64,000 nt of DNA from Bacillus carboniphilus. GTDB lineage: Bacteria > Bacillota > Bacilli > Bacillales > JAIVKR01. How positions within the stretch are numbered: the stretch's first letter is position 1; every line of letters starts with the position of its first letter. The notes beneath the pieces were generated by a model, which was not told the origin of the DNA, made no database searches, and saw only the letters and a program-made list of their open reading frames with translations. Positions 29,413-38,301 of this stretch are shown piece by piece. The translations under genes were made by a program, and so were the position numbers. The stretch is taken from positions 186,001 through 250,000 of the forward strand of contig NZ_CP129013.1 of the NCBI RefSeq assembly GCF_020524035.2, written 5' to 3'.

Positions 29413-31012
29413 ATGGAGACTTATACGTCATCAGGCTTAAAAGTGATCGGAAAACTCAATGATCGCTATGATGAAATATTGACAGACGATGCTTTGAATT
29501 TTGTTGCTAAACTCGAGTCTCATTTTGGTGAAAGACGGAAACAGCTTCTTGAAATGAGAGTAGAACGTCAAAAAAAATTAGATGCTGGTGAAATGCCAAC
29601 ATTTTTAGAAGAAACTAAACATATTCGTGAAGGGGACTGGACGGTAGCTTCTTTACCGAAAGATTTACTCGATCGTCGAGTAGAGATAACAGGTCCTGTT
29701 GATCGAAAAATGATTATAAACGCTCTCAATTCTGGAGCGAAAATGTTTATGGCTGATTTTGAAGATGCTACATCACCTTCTTGGGGCAACATTATTGATG
29801 GGCAAATCAATTTAAAAGATGCCAATAAAAGAGAAATCGACTTCACAGCCGAAAATGGAAAAGACTATAAGCTCAATGAAGAAATTGCTACCTTAATTAT
29901 TAGACCCCGTGGTTTACATCTAGAAGAGAAACATATTGTACTAGGAGATGAACCGATTTCTGGTAGTTTGATGGACTTTGGACTATATTTCTACCATAAT
30001 GCGAAAACATTATTAGCGAATGGAAGCGGTCCATACTTCTACCTTCCGAAACTTGAAAGTCATTTAGAGGCACGCTGGTGGAATGATGTATTCGTTTTTG
30101 CTCAAAATTATTTAGGTATTCCACAAAGTACAATTAAAGCAACAGTTTTAATTGAAACGATTTTAGCTGCATTCGAAATGGATGAAATCTTATACGAATT
30201 AAAAGAGCATTCAGCTGGATTGAATTGTGGAAGATGGGACTATATCTTCAGTTATATTAAAAAGTTTCGTAATCATAAAGAAGTGATCTTACCAGATCGT
30301 GCTGAGGTAACAATGACGGTTCCGTTTATGAGAGCCTATTCATTATTAGCCATTAAAACGTGTCATAAGCGGAATGTGCATGCTATGGGGGGAATGGCAG
30401 CACAAATACCCGTTAAAAATGATCAGCAAAAAAAATGAAATAGCCTTTGCCAAAGTACTGGCAGATAAAGAAAGAGAAGCAACAGACGGTCATGATGGAA
30501 CGTGGGTTGCCCATCCAGGTTTAGTTCCAGTAGCATTAGAAGCCTTTGATAAGGCGCTTGGAGATAAGCCGAACCAGATTGATAAAAAACTAGAGGATAT
30601 TACGATTACAGCAAAACAGCTGGTTGAAATTTCTGAAGGGAATATTACAGAACAAGGGGTAAGAACGAATATTGATGTCGGTATTCGCTATATCGCTTCA
30701 TGGCTTAGCGGAAGAGGAGCTGCTCCGATTCACAATTTAATGGAAGATGCAGCAACGGCTGAAATTTCTCGTGCTCAAGTATGGCAATGGATTCGCCATC
30801 CAAAAGGGGTATTGGTAGATGGAAGAGATATTACCATTGAACTATACGAACAGTATCTAGGTGAGGAATTACAAAAAATTAAGCAAGAATTTGGAGAGCA
30901 AGCTTTTAAAGAGGCTCGTTTTGAGGAAGCGAGTAAGCTATTTGATCAGCTCGTTAAAAATGATCAATTTGATGAGTTCTTAACGTTACCGGGGTATCAA
31001 AAACTATCATAA
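29413..31012 (+). pseudogene. aceB: Malate synthase A, +1 frameshift
   Basis: Malate synthase condenses glyoxylate and acetyl-CoA to malate in the glyoxylate bypass. The first frame (29413-30438) carries [25 protein letters not shown] and the start of the GGMAAQIP motif. The second frame (to 31012) carries DGHDGTWVAHPGLV and the ISRAQVWQWI signature. Removing one A from the A8 run at 30428-30435 joins them (QKNEIAF) into about 532 residues, the family's usual length. As written, the protein ends before the second half of the active site. Confidence 0.92.
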
Positions 31013-31032
31013 ATAAATTGGGGGAAATACGA

Positions 31033-32316
31033 ATGTCAAACAAAGAAAGAATTCAAAAGTTAGAAGAAAGCTGGAAAAATGATGAGCGTTGGAGTGGAAT
31101 TACACGTCCATATTCTGCAGAAGACGTGATTAAGTTACGAGGCTCAATCGATATCGAGCATACTTTAGCAAAACGTGGTTCAGAGAAGCTTTGGGCTAAT
31201 CTTCATAAAGAAGATTTTATTAACGCTTTAGGTGCGCTTACAGGAAATCAAGCTGTTCAACAAGCAAAAGCAGGTTTAAAAGCAGTTTATTTAAGCGGAT
31301 GGCAAGTGGCTGCTGATGCAAACCTTTCTGGGAATATGTATCCAGACCAAAGTTTATACCCAGCTAACAGTGTTCCGCATGTAGTGAAGCGTATTAATCA
31401 AGCGTTGCAACGTGCCGATCAAATTCAACATATGGAAGGTGGAGACGAAGTCGATTACTTCCTTCCAATCGTAGCTGATGCAGAAGCAGGTTTTGGAGGT
31501 CAATTAAACGTATTTGAACTAATGAAAGGCATGATCGAATCCGGAGCTTCTGGTGTTCACTTCGAAGATCAGCTTTCTTCTGAGAAAAAATGTGGACATT
31601 TAGGTGGGAAGGTTTTACTTCCAACTCAAACCGCAATTCGTAATTTGATCTCTGCACGTCTAGCTGCGGATGTAATGGGTACTCCTACCGTATTAGTAGC
31701 TCGTACGGATGCAGATGCCGCTGATTTAATTACAAGTGATTTTGATGATCGTGATAAAGAATTCATTACAGGAGAACGTACACCTGAAGGATTCTATCGT
31801 ACAAAAGCAGGTATTGACCAAGCAATCGCTCGTGGATTAGCTTATGCTCCATATGCGGATTTAATTTGGTGTGAAACGTCTGAACCAAACTTAGAACAAG
31901 CACAAAAGTTTGCTGATGCAATCCATGCGAAATTCCCTGGTAAATTACTAGCTTATAACTGCTCTCCATCATTTAACTGGAAGAAGAAATTAGATGAAGA
32001 GACAATTGGCAAGTTCCAAAGAGAAATTGCGAAGATGGGGTATAAGTTCCAATTCGTAACATTAGCTGGATTCCATGCTCTAAATTACAGCATGTTTGAA
32101 TTAGCAAGAAAATATAAAACAGAAGGAATGGCTGCATATTCTGAGCTGCAACAAGCTGAGTTTTCAAGAGAGCAATTTGGATATACAGCAACTCGCCATC
32201 AACGTGAAGTAGGAACAGGCTATTTTGATCAAGTTTCACAAGTGGTTACTGGAGGAACTTCTTCAACGACAGCCCTATCTGGATCAACTGAAGAAGAGCA
32301 ATTTTCTAAAGTTTAA
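31033..32316 (+). CDS. aceA: Isocitrate lyase AceA
   Basis: Isocitrate lyase splits isocitrate to glyoxylate and succinate. The 427-residue protein has the catalytic KKCGHLGGK loop (residues about 182-190), [10 protein letters not shown] and the C-terminal [17 protein letters not shown] chose the ATG at 31033 after GGGGGAA. It lies 20 bases after aceB, so the two form the glyoxylate-bypass operon. The bypass is absent from B. subtilis but present in several other Bacillaceae. Confidence 0.95.
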   Translation: MSNKERIQKLEESWKNDERWSGITRPYSAEDVIKLRGSIDIEHTLAKRGSEKLWANLHKEDFINALGALTGNQAVQQAKAGLKAVYLSGWQVAADANLSGNMYPDQSLYPANSVPHVVKRINQALQRADQIQHMEGGDEVDYFLPIVADAEAGFGGQLNVFELMKGMIESGASGVHFEDQLSSEKKCGHLGGKVLLPTQTAIRNLISARLAADVMGTPTVLVARTDADAADLITSDFDDRDKEFITGERTPEGFYRTKAGIDQAIARGLAYAPYADLIWCETSEPNLEQAQKFADAIHAKFPGKLLAYNCSPSFNWKKKLDEETIGKFQREIAKMGYKFQFVTLAGFHALNYSMFELARKYKTEGMAAYSELQQAEFSREQFGYTATRHQREVGTGYFDQVSQVVTGGTSSTTALSGSTEEEQFSKV

Positions 32317-32354
32317 TTAGAAAGATCGACACATCGAAAGTGAGAGCTATTAGA

Positions 32355-32389
32355 AAAAGGGTGTGTAGCAACATTGCACGCCTTTTTTT
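32355..32389 (+). terminator. Terminator of the aceBA operon
   Basis: AAAGGGTGTG pairs with GCACGCCTTT (with G-T pairs) and is followed by seven T. Confidence 0.8.
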
Positions 32390-32399
32390 CTATTTTCCA

Positions 32400-33080
32400 G
32401 TGAGGTCTCGACTAACTCCACCGTATTTAGACGGTATAAGCTTTTAGCCTTCCTTATTCGTGTACATACTTAATGTGGTGAGGTGAAAAGGATGAACGTG
32501 TATAAAAATAATCAGCAGGTCGTTTTTAATATCCAGTACCATGTGATATGGGTTACGAAAAACCATCATAAATTCTTACAAGATTCAATTGCAGTCAGAA
32601 CACGAGAACTAATTAGACTAGGTTGTGAAGCAAGAGGGATAGCCGTATTACAAGGAAGTCTAGGAAAAGACCATGTTCACTTATTAATCTCATGTACATC
32701 TAACATGGTACCAAGTAAAATTGTGCAATACCTGAAGGAACAATTATCAAGCTTACTTCAAGAACAATTTCCTCAATTGAAAAAACAATACTGGGGTCAG
32801 CAATTATGGGAAAAAGGTTACTTTTGTGCATCAGTAGGAGATATCGATGAAGAAACAATAAGGAATTATATAGTTAACCAGTTTAATGAAGGAAAGGATG
32901 AATGATGTACTTTCGTCGTCCACATTTATTTCTAAATGTAGTAGGTGCGGACCTCATATACCCTAGCCGCAGCCTTTAGGACGAACTTCTATAAACCCTT
33001 ACAATGTTTAAACAATCTATGTACCTTCAGAGAATAATTTGTAACCTTATGGAGGGGACCGTAGCCCCCACGATTAAACA
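32400..33080 (+). mobile_element. IS200/IS605-like element, TnpA only
   Basis: A Y1 transposase gene is flanked by hairpins without terminal inverted repeats, as in IS200/IS605 elements. The left hairpin ACCGT-ATTTAG-ACGGT is near 32421-32436. A right candidate GGGG-ACCGTAG-CCCC is near 33054-33068. About 150 non-coding bases lie between the stop codon and the right hairpin. No tnpB is present. The outer boundaries are estimates. Confidence 0.65.
32492..32905 (+). CDS. tnpA: IS200/IS605 family transposase TnpA
   Basis: A single-strand DNA transposase of the Y1 HUH class, about 137 residues. The HUH motif is HVHLLIS, and the catalytic tyrosine is probably in GYFCASVGDIDEETIRNYI. The N-terminal YHVIWVTKNHHKFL is typical of the family. 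I chose the ATG at 32492 after AGGTGAAAAGG. The gene looks intact. Confidence 0.92.
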   Translation: MNVYKNNQQVVFNIQYHVIWVTKNHHKFLQDSIAVRTRELIRLGCEARGIAVLQGSLGKDHVHLLISCTSNMVPSKIVQYLKEQLSSLLQEQFPQLKKQYWGQQLWEKGYFCASVGDIDEETIRNYIVNQFNEGKDE

Positions 33081-33152
33081 CAAAGAACCGAAAAGTGACA
33101 GTTTAAGTGGATCGAGTTATAGAGGGGGCAATTTACAATTGGCAATAGGGGG

Positions 33153-33386
33153 TTAAAAATTATATGCGGTAAGTTCTTTATACTGCTTTGATAACACCAG
33201 AAACTCTTGATGATCCCTTGAATCAAGGGCACAGTCAATTTTCTTCTCAAGCGCTAACTTATGATGCTTATATAGAGCTTCATCCCAGAGCATTTCAATA
33301 TACATATCTAACACTTTGTCAATTGCACCATTTTCCTTTGACTGATAGGTTTTCATGAGTTCTGTATACGATTTTTTCTCTTTCAT
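33153..33386 (-). CDS. yhzC: IDEAL-domain protein YhzC
   Basis: A 77-residue protein with the IDEAL domain at its C-terminus (LEKKIDCALDSRDHQEFLVL). YhzC is the divergent neighbour of comK in B. subtilis and has the same length. The ATG at 33386 follows GAGGTG. The function is unknown. Confidence 0.85.
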   Translation of the reverse strand: MKEKKSYTELMKTYQSKENGAIDKVLDMYIEMLWDEALYKHHKLALEKKIDCALDSRDHQEFLVLSKQYKELTAYNF

Positions 33387-33624
33387 GAACATCACCTCTA
33401 ACCTTTTTTTTAGTATATGGAGTTTAACAAAGAAAATCAACTTAATTTTTTAAATTTTTAGAAAATAATTTAAATGTCTACTCTTGACATAGGATTCAAA
33501 CTGAAAACGATGCTTTAAGTGGAAAAAAATAAATAATAATCCAAAAAAGTATAGATTTTATTAGTGAGATATGGTATTTTTTGATTAGGTCTTTATACCT
33601 AATAAATAATGAGGTGATGAAAAT

Positions 33625-34194
33625 ATGGTAAATAACTTTACATGGCTTGATCAATATCAAGCGAACCGGTATTCGATGGCAATTCTTCCATTCAACTGTG
33701 ATAAAGGATTGTTTACACGTATCATCGAATTTGAAAAAGATATTTATGTTAAAAAGAGTCCCAAACAAGTAGTTGATGATAGTTGTAAATATTTTGGCTC
33801 TAGTTATGAAGGAAGACGAATTGGGACAAAAGAACTAATGAGAATTACTCATAAACCTCCTATAATGGTTGATGCGGGAACAAACATCTTCCTCTTTCCT
33901 ACGACATCTTCTCACCGCTCTCAATGTGCATGGCTCTCCCATCATTATATCCTCTGTTATGAAACAGGTGATTACAATCAAACCCTGATTACGTTTAAAA
34001 ATAAACAGCAGCTTTTATTAGAAATGTCGTTATCCTCCTTTGAAAATCAACTATTTAGAACGGCTCAATTAAAAAGTATTATAGCATCTAGGATAGAAGA
34101 GGAGCAGCAACGAATGAATATGATTCTGTTCCCAAAAGATAAAAATGCAGCGATTATATATGAAGAATTATTAAAAGAATGGAAAAGGAAATAG
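33625..34194 (+). CDS. comK: Competence transcription factor ComK
   Basis: ComK activates late competence genes by binding paired AT-boxes. The 189-residue protein has the ComK core: CKYFGSSYEGRRIGTKEL near residue 53, then KPPIMVDAGTNIFLFPTTSS and CAWLSHHYI. The length and the divergent yhzC neighbour match B. subtilis. GAGGTGATG precedes the start. The 184-base upstream spacer is very AT-rich, as expected for comK, but I could not find a clean pair of K-boxes. Confidence 0.93.
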   Translation: MVNNFTWLDQYQANRYSMAILPFNCDKGLFTRIIEFEKDIYVKKSPKQVVDDSCKYFGSSYEGRRIGTKELMRITHKPPIMVDAGTNIFLFPTTSSHRSQCAWLSHHYILCYETGDYNQTLITFKNKQQLLLEMSLSSFENQLFRTAQLKSIIASRIEEEQQRMNMILFPKDKNAAIIYEELLKEWKRK

Positions 34195-34246
34195 CACTTA
34201 AAAGGTGAATAATACGAGTGGAACTTTTAGCGGGAGGGGACATGAA

Positions 34247-34702
34247 ATGTTAAACATAGTACCAATTGGGTTTGTCGAAAATGAGAGAACCAAACTGGAG
34301 GATGATCATTGGGAAAGGGTTGATTCAAAAATTTTTCTGACAAGTAGTTTTGGGGAAGATTCATTAAAGGGGATTGAGGACTTTTCCCATCTTGAAATTC
34401 TTTTTTATTTTCATTTAGTTGATGAGAGTAGCATTGTGACAGGAGCCAGGCACCCGAGAAATAATAAACATCTTCCTTTGGTCGGTATTTTTTCTCAACG
34501 TGGGAAGAGCAGGCCGAACCGTATAGGAAGTACAATTGTCGAACTTATCAAGCAAGAAGGATCAACACTATACGTTAAAGGCTTAGATGCTATTGATGGT
34601 ACACCAGTGTTAGATATCAAACCTGTTATGGAGGAATTTCTTCCTAAAGGAGTCATTACCCAACCAGAATGGTCGAAAGAAGTCATGAAAAGCTATTGGT
34701 GA
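34247..34702 (+). CDS. TrmO-like SAM-dependent methyltransferase (TsaA family)
   Basis: TrmO-type enzymes methylate threonylcarbamoyl-adenosine in tRNA. The 151-residue protein has the family motif ARHPRNNKHLPLVGIFSQRG and RPNRIG (residues about 68-97) and KGLDAIDGTPVLDIKP near the end. I used the ATG at 34247 after GGGAGGGG. It may be shorter than the E. coli protein because Bacillaceae members lack the C-terminal extension. Confidence 0.85.
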   Translation: MLNIVPIGFVENERTKLEDDHWERVDSKIFLTSSFGEDSLKGIEDFSHLEILFYFHLVDESSIVTGARHPRNNKHLPLVGIFSQRGKSRPNRIGSTIVELIKQEGSTLYVKGLDAIDGTPVLDIKPVMEEFLPKGVITQPEWSKEVMKSYW

Positions 34703-34716
34703 GGTAAATAAGCTCT

Positions 34717-35100
34717 TTATCTTTTGAGTAAAGAGCTGTCTTCTTCATCATATGATTTCCAAAGTGAAAGTCCTAATGCTCCTCCAAGTGGAGAGCCTAA
34801 ATTATAAAGCGTCATATCTCTGTTTAATAACCAGTTGAATAACCAAATAAAAAAACTAAAGACTGCAAAGTATTTTGAAAATTGATAAAGCCATTTGAAA
34901 AAATACCCTTTTTTGATAATTTTTCTAAAAGATATAATGATTGTGACGATACAATAGATTAGAAACAATAAAACATAGCTGATAAGAAAAGGGAAAACGG
35001 CAGGGTGATCAATCTCTGTATAAATAATGAACGCAGTGATTATCGCACCTATCCCTAACCCACTCCAAAGAAGGATTTTAAACCATTTTCGAATGTTCAT
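34717..35100 (-). CDS. Hypothetical multi-TM membrane protein
   Basis: About 127 residues with three clear hydrophobic helices (residues about 6-27, 37-57 and 77-94). A charged segment follows helix 2. GAAAAGAG precedes the ATG at 35100. I do not recognise the family. Confidence 0.6.
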   Translation of the reverse strand: MNIRKWFKILLWSGLGIGAIITAFIIYTEIDHPAVFPFLISYVLLFLIYCIVTIIISFRKIIKKGYFFKWLYQFSKYFAVFSFFIWLFNWLLNRDMTLYNLGSPLGGALGLSLWKSYDEEDSSLLKR

Positions 35101-35288
35101 ATGTATGACTCTTTTCAATAAAATTTGATAAGAATATTTTACTCTATTTTTCTTGAAAATGGATTTTTTAGAAATTTTAAAAAATGATCAAAGAAATAGT
35201 AATTTTCTGAAACATATATGTTATAATATAAAAAATCCTTTATTTGGTTCTTGCTGATAGGGCTATTCTTAGAATGGGGAGTGAAGGA

Positions 35289-36455
35289 ATGAAACTTGAA
35301 GAAATTAAAGATTGTATTTTAAAAGATTCTCAACTCAAAGTGCGAAGCTATCAAGATATCGCAGATGAAATAGGGGTCACAAAAAACACAGTGGCAAATA
35401 CCATCAAGTTCATCGACACAGGTCAGCCACAAACTTCATTAGATGCCATCCTAGGCTATCATAAACTTTACGCAAAAAAAGACGATCCAGAATGGACCAC
35501 CATTGAAAACTACGCTCTAAAAGACGGGCTAAAATCTAGCCACCTAAAAGACATTTTAGATTATTGCTATGAAAACGACTATTTTGATACAATGAAGAAG
35601 GTAGTAGCAATCGGTATGGAAAAACCTCATGAAATGTCCAAGGTGACGAGGTTATATGAGTTGTTGATGCAAATTAGAACTAGAGAAATTACCTTTATGG
35701 AAGCATACGCTGAATCTAAGGCAATTAATTGGGGACATCCTCATGTAGAAATCTTAAAGGAATATATTGAGATTATTTACTTGTACAATAGTTACGAATA
35801 TAATAAAACAGAGGATCGATGTAATAGTCTATTAGGAAAATTAAAAGAAATAGATAAAACTGAATTGCCAAGTCCAAGGTTTATTGATCGTGTAAAAGTT
35901 TATAATTTAAATGCCCTGTTAAAAGTAAAAAAATATGCCCTTGTTAGGGAAATGGGTGAAAATTTATTAACAAATGCAATTGGAGATCGTTTTAGGGCTT
36001 TGGCTCATACCTATATAGCAAAGTCATACTTTTATGAGAGCTGTGATCTGAGCGAACTTCATTTTAACAAGGCGTCAGAGATATATGAAAAATTAGGTTT
36101 GAGGTCGGATTTTATAGTAATCCAAAGAAATATTGAATTACTTAAATTACTTTATAATAAACTAGAAGAGGAAGATGTGACCTCTGGATTTGAACCACAT
36201 TTAGTGAATCTTAAAAGTTTGAATTTTAGATTTGAGGAAGCAGAGCACTTATTAGATAGTATTGATATATCTAATTATGAAACTTACGATCTATTAATTG
36301 CAAGAGGATTGATAGAGTATGGATTATATGGTAAAGATGGGTACTTATGTTTAGCGGTTAAGGAATTTGAAAAATACGGAGATCTTCACATGGCTACGTT
36401 GCCTGTGAAATTAAAAGAAAAAATAGAGTCCTCAAGAAAGGAGATTTTAACTTGA
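35289..36455 (+). CDS. aimR: AimR-family peptide receptor/regulator (arbitrium-like)
   Basis: A 388-residue protein with an N-terminal DNA-binding HTH (SYQDIADEIGVTKNTVANTI, residues about 19-38) and a long all-helical TPR-like body. By eye the body aligns with phage phi3T/SPbeta AimR along its length. Matching segments are around residues 119-165 (REITFMEAYAESKAINWGHP), 200-265 (RFRALAHTYIAKSYFY) and the C-terminal EAEHLLDSIDISNYETYDLL region. AimR proteins bind a short secreted peptide and switch transcription of the gene next door. The ATG at 35289 has GGGGAG upstream, and a TATAAT box lies near 35222. A tiny secreted-peptide gene overlaps its stop. Confidence 0.85.
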   Translation: MKLEEIKDCILKDSQLKVRSYQDIADEIGVTKNTVANTIKFIDTGQPQTSLDAILGYHKLYAKKDDPEWTTIENYALKDGLKSSHLKDILDYCYENDYFDTMKKVVAIGMEKPHEMSKVTRLYELLMQIRTREITFMEAYAESKAINWGHPHVEILKEYIEIIYLYNSYEYNKTEDRCNSLLGKLKEIDKTELPSPRFIDRVKVYNLNALLKVKKYALVREMGENLLTNAIGDRFRALAHTYIAKSYFYESCDLSELHFNKASEIYEKLGLRSDFIVIQRNIELLKLLYNKLEEEDVTSGFEPHLVNLKSLNFRFEEAEHLLDSIDISNYETYDLLIARGLIEYGLYGKDGYLCLAVKEFEKYGDLHMATLPVKLKEKIESSRKEILT

Positions 36456-36586
36456 AAAAATTTATCTTAAGTATTTTAGCTACCACTGTATTTTTTACTT
36501 TTTCAAGTGTTTCAAACGGACAAATAATTACTGAAGAAAAGACGTCACCTATCAGTTTGTATAGCAGTTATGAACCAGAAGCATAA
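36452..36586 (+). CDS. aimP: AimP-like signal peptide precursor
   Basis: A 44-residue peptide starting at a TTG that overlaps the aimR stop codon by four bases, with AAAGGAG 7 bases upstream. Residues 1-23 form a signal peptide (KKFILSILATTVFFTFSSVS). The mature part is short and ends SLYSSYEPEA. Position, size and layout match AimP precursors, whose last six residues are the signal. The end does not carry the RGA terminus of SPbeta-type peptides, so the true signal is uncertain. It is followed by a strong terminator. Confidence 0.75.
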   Translation: MKKFILSILATTVFFTFSSVSNGQIITEEKTSPISLYSSYEPEA

Positions 36587-36595
36587 TCCTTATGT

Positions 36596-36640
36596 AAAAA
36601 AGCACCATTTTTCTTGATCTTTATGGTGCTTTTTTATTTT
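36596..36640 (+). terminator. Terminator after aimP
   Basis: AAAAAAGCACCAT pairs with ATGGTGCTTTTTT around 14 bases, with a continuing T-rich tail. Confidence 0.92.
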
Positions 36641-36799
36641 GAAAACTTTGAAAGTGGTTAACGAAAATACTAGCCCTACCTAAATATTACTTATATGCTG
36701 CGTGCCTTTATTGAGAAACTTTACCACAATTAAATGAAAATCCGATGAAAATCCGGGACTTATACTGATTGCTTAAGGAATAGTAACCTCATAACATCA
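36641..36799. other. Gene-free spacer downstream of aimP
   Basis: No gene or clear promoter is visible. In phages this is where the AimR target aimX would lie, but I see no matching small transcript signal here. Confidence 0.3.
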
Positions 36800-37080
36800 A
36801 TGTCTATGCTAGATAACAAGTCTTTCAAACATAACAATCCTTATCGAATTTAAGATCTAGTTTTGGTCAGATGAAAGTTCTTGTAGGTGTTATTTTCTGG
36901 AATCCTCCTTCGGTTGTGAGACAAACTCCTCAAAAAACCTATGTAGATTTAGATTAGTATAATAGTATTGTTTCCTTCCTTCTTCTTGTTTTCTGGTATC
37001 AAATAGATATTCTTTTTTAACTTCTTAATTTTCTATTTGTCCATTTGCACAATTTCTTCACCTGTTTGATTTATACAATT
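36800..37080. pseudogene. Decayed LXG-toxin fragment and reversed lipoprotein remnant
   Basis: Positions 36800-36885 align by eye with the LXG toxin segment at 39545-39640 and its copy near 42890-42975 (CTTATCGAATTTAAGATCTA, then GGTCAGATGAAAGTTCTTG). From about 36885 the minus strand resembles the lipoprotein gene at 42964-43296, including TTCTTCTTGTTTTCTGGTAT. The same order, toxin fragment then reversed lipoprotein, occurs at the other end of the locus. Neither part is open. Confidence 0.6.
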
Positions 37081-37576
37081 TTAAATATTAGTTCTCCAAA
37101 TAAGTATCTTTTCATATTTATAAATTATTTCCTTTTCTCCCCTTGTTTTATCAAACTCCAGTAACTAAAGCTTCGTAAGTTTTCCAATCTATAAGGTGTT
37201 CAACTATTACCTTTGGCTATAGGACATGCGATAAACCTGCCTCTAGGATAGAGTTAATTCTATGTTGTTACACAACGGCTTACTTAGCTGATTATTCTTA
37301 TTAATTCTGTCGCTAGACAAGCGCATATGCTTGTCTAATTTTAGACCGCACTTAAGCTCACCCTTTTATATTAGTTCCATTCACCCAATGATATTCAGTA
37401 TGAAAATACTATTCTCCTCATTATCACACATGCTTAATCAACCTTTTATCATGACTTCTACAAAAATAATAGGTCATTTCTGCCTATGTAGATTTAGAGG
37501 TTGCTATTTTATACTAATGAATATGGGAAAATATGTGTATCACCTACTATTCACCCTTTAAAAGGAGGAAAGGCTC
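37081..37576. other. Spacer before the LXG operon with a perfect hairpin
   Basis: A 24-base perfect palindrome (TAGACAAGC, 6 bases, GCTTGTCTA) at 37314-37337 is followed by AATTTTAG and may be a terminator. The rest is AT-rich. A frame at 37331-37561 has no ribosome-binding site and is probably spurious. AAAGGAGGAAAGG near 37560 serves the next gene. Confidence 0.5.
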
Positions 37577-38006
37577 ATGGGATATTCAGATTTGCTCCAC
37601 TCTTTTTCGAACCAAATTAATGGACAGTCAAAGAGTATTGAGGAAGATATTTCAAGATTGGAGAAGGCGAAGAAGAAACTTCAAGAGGAACAAAGTTTAG
37701 CTTTCAATGAAATCAAACAAATTGAGCGTCCTGAGCTTGCCTCTCAATGGACGGGCGACCATTCTAATGACCTTTGACGATGAAAGAACAGCCGCTTATG
37801 AAGAAATGAAACGAATTGTCAATCACAAAATTGATGATTATGGCTGGAAAATCGATTCAAAAATTAATCAATTAACCCTTCAAAAGGGTGCACTTGGCTT
37901 TGCGAGTACGCTGACCGATCAAATTGGCGACTTATTAGAGGTAGGTGAAGACGCCTTTGATGCTATTGAAGATAAATTTGCTCAAATTCGAAAGGTGTTA
38001 TTTTAA
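37577..38006 (+). pseudogene. YwqH-like LXG helper (DUF5082), +1 frameshift
   Basis: YwqH-like helical proteins accompany LXG toxins and help deliver them to the type VIIb secretion system. The first frame (37577-37777) ends at WTGDHSNDL. The second continues DDERTAAYEEMKRIVNHKID to 38006. Removing one base near 37771-37774 (GACCTTTGAC to GACTTTGAC) joins them into about 142 residues, the size of B. subtilis YwqH. The protein is coiled-coil rich. Confidence 0.8.
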
Positions 38007-38269
38007 TGACAAACATTAAATTAGACTATGGAACGGTCATCAAACAGTTAGAGGAGATCGAGGGGATGGTTCAGAGGCTAGAAGGTTCTCTTTCTTGTTA
38101 TTCCGTTGGAGTCAATCAACTTCCATTTATCGAACAATGGGATGAACGAGAAGACTCCATAAACCAACTTGTCCGTCAGTATAAAGAAGAAGTTTTAAAA
38201 AGTATCGACGACACAAAAGCCAATGTTCAATTAATCAAAGATCAAGACGAAGCTATTCTTAAAAATTAG
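38006..38269 (+). CDS. YwqI-like LXG helper (DUF5344)
   Basis: An 87-residue helical protein in the position and size of B. subtilis YwqI, the second small partner in LXG operons. It overlaps the end of the YwqH-like gene by one base. Residues 8-30 and 50-80 are probable coiled coils. It is expected to pair with the LXG domain during export by the type VIIb machinery, which is not encoded in this window. Confidence 0.8.
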   Translation: MTNIKLDYGTVIKQLEEIEGMVQRLEGSLSCYSVGVNQLPFIEQWDEREDSINQLVRQYKEEVLKSIDDTKANVQLIKDQDEAILKN

Positions 38270-38301
38270 TGTTTTTGTTCAAAAAAGAAAGGGAATGAAT
38301 A

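Noticed and set aside
33441-33624. ComK self-activation K-boxes upstream of comK
   Set aside because: The stretch is AT-rich, but I could not find two well-spaced AAAA-N5-TTTT boxes with confidence.
37331-37561. 76-codon frame before the LXG operon
   Set aside because: No ribosome-binding site, starts inside a hairpin, and the sequence is low-complexity hydrophobic by chance.
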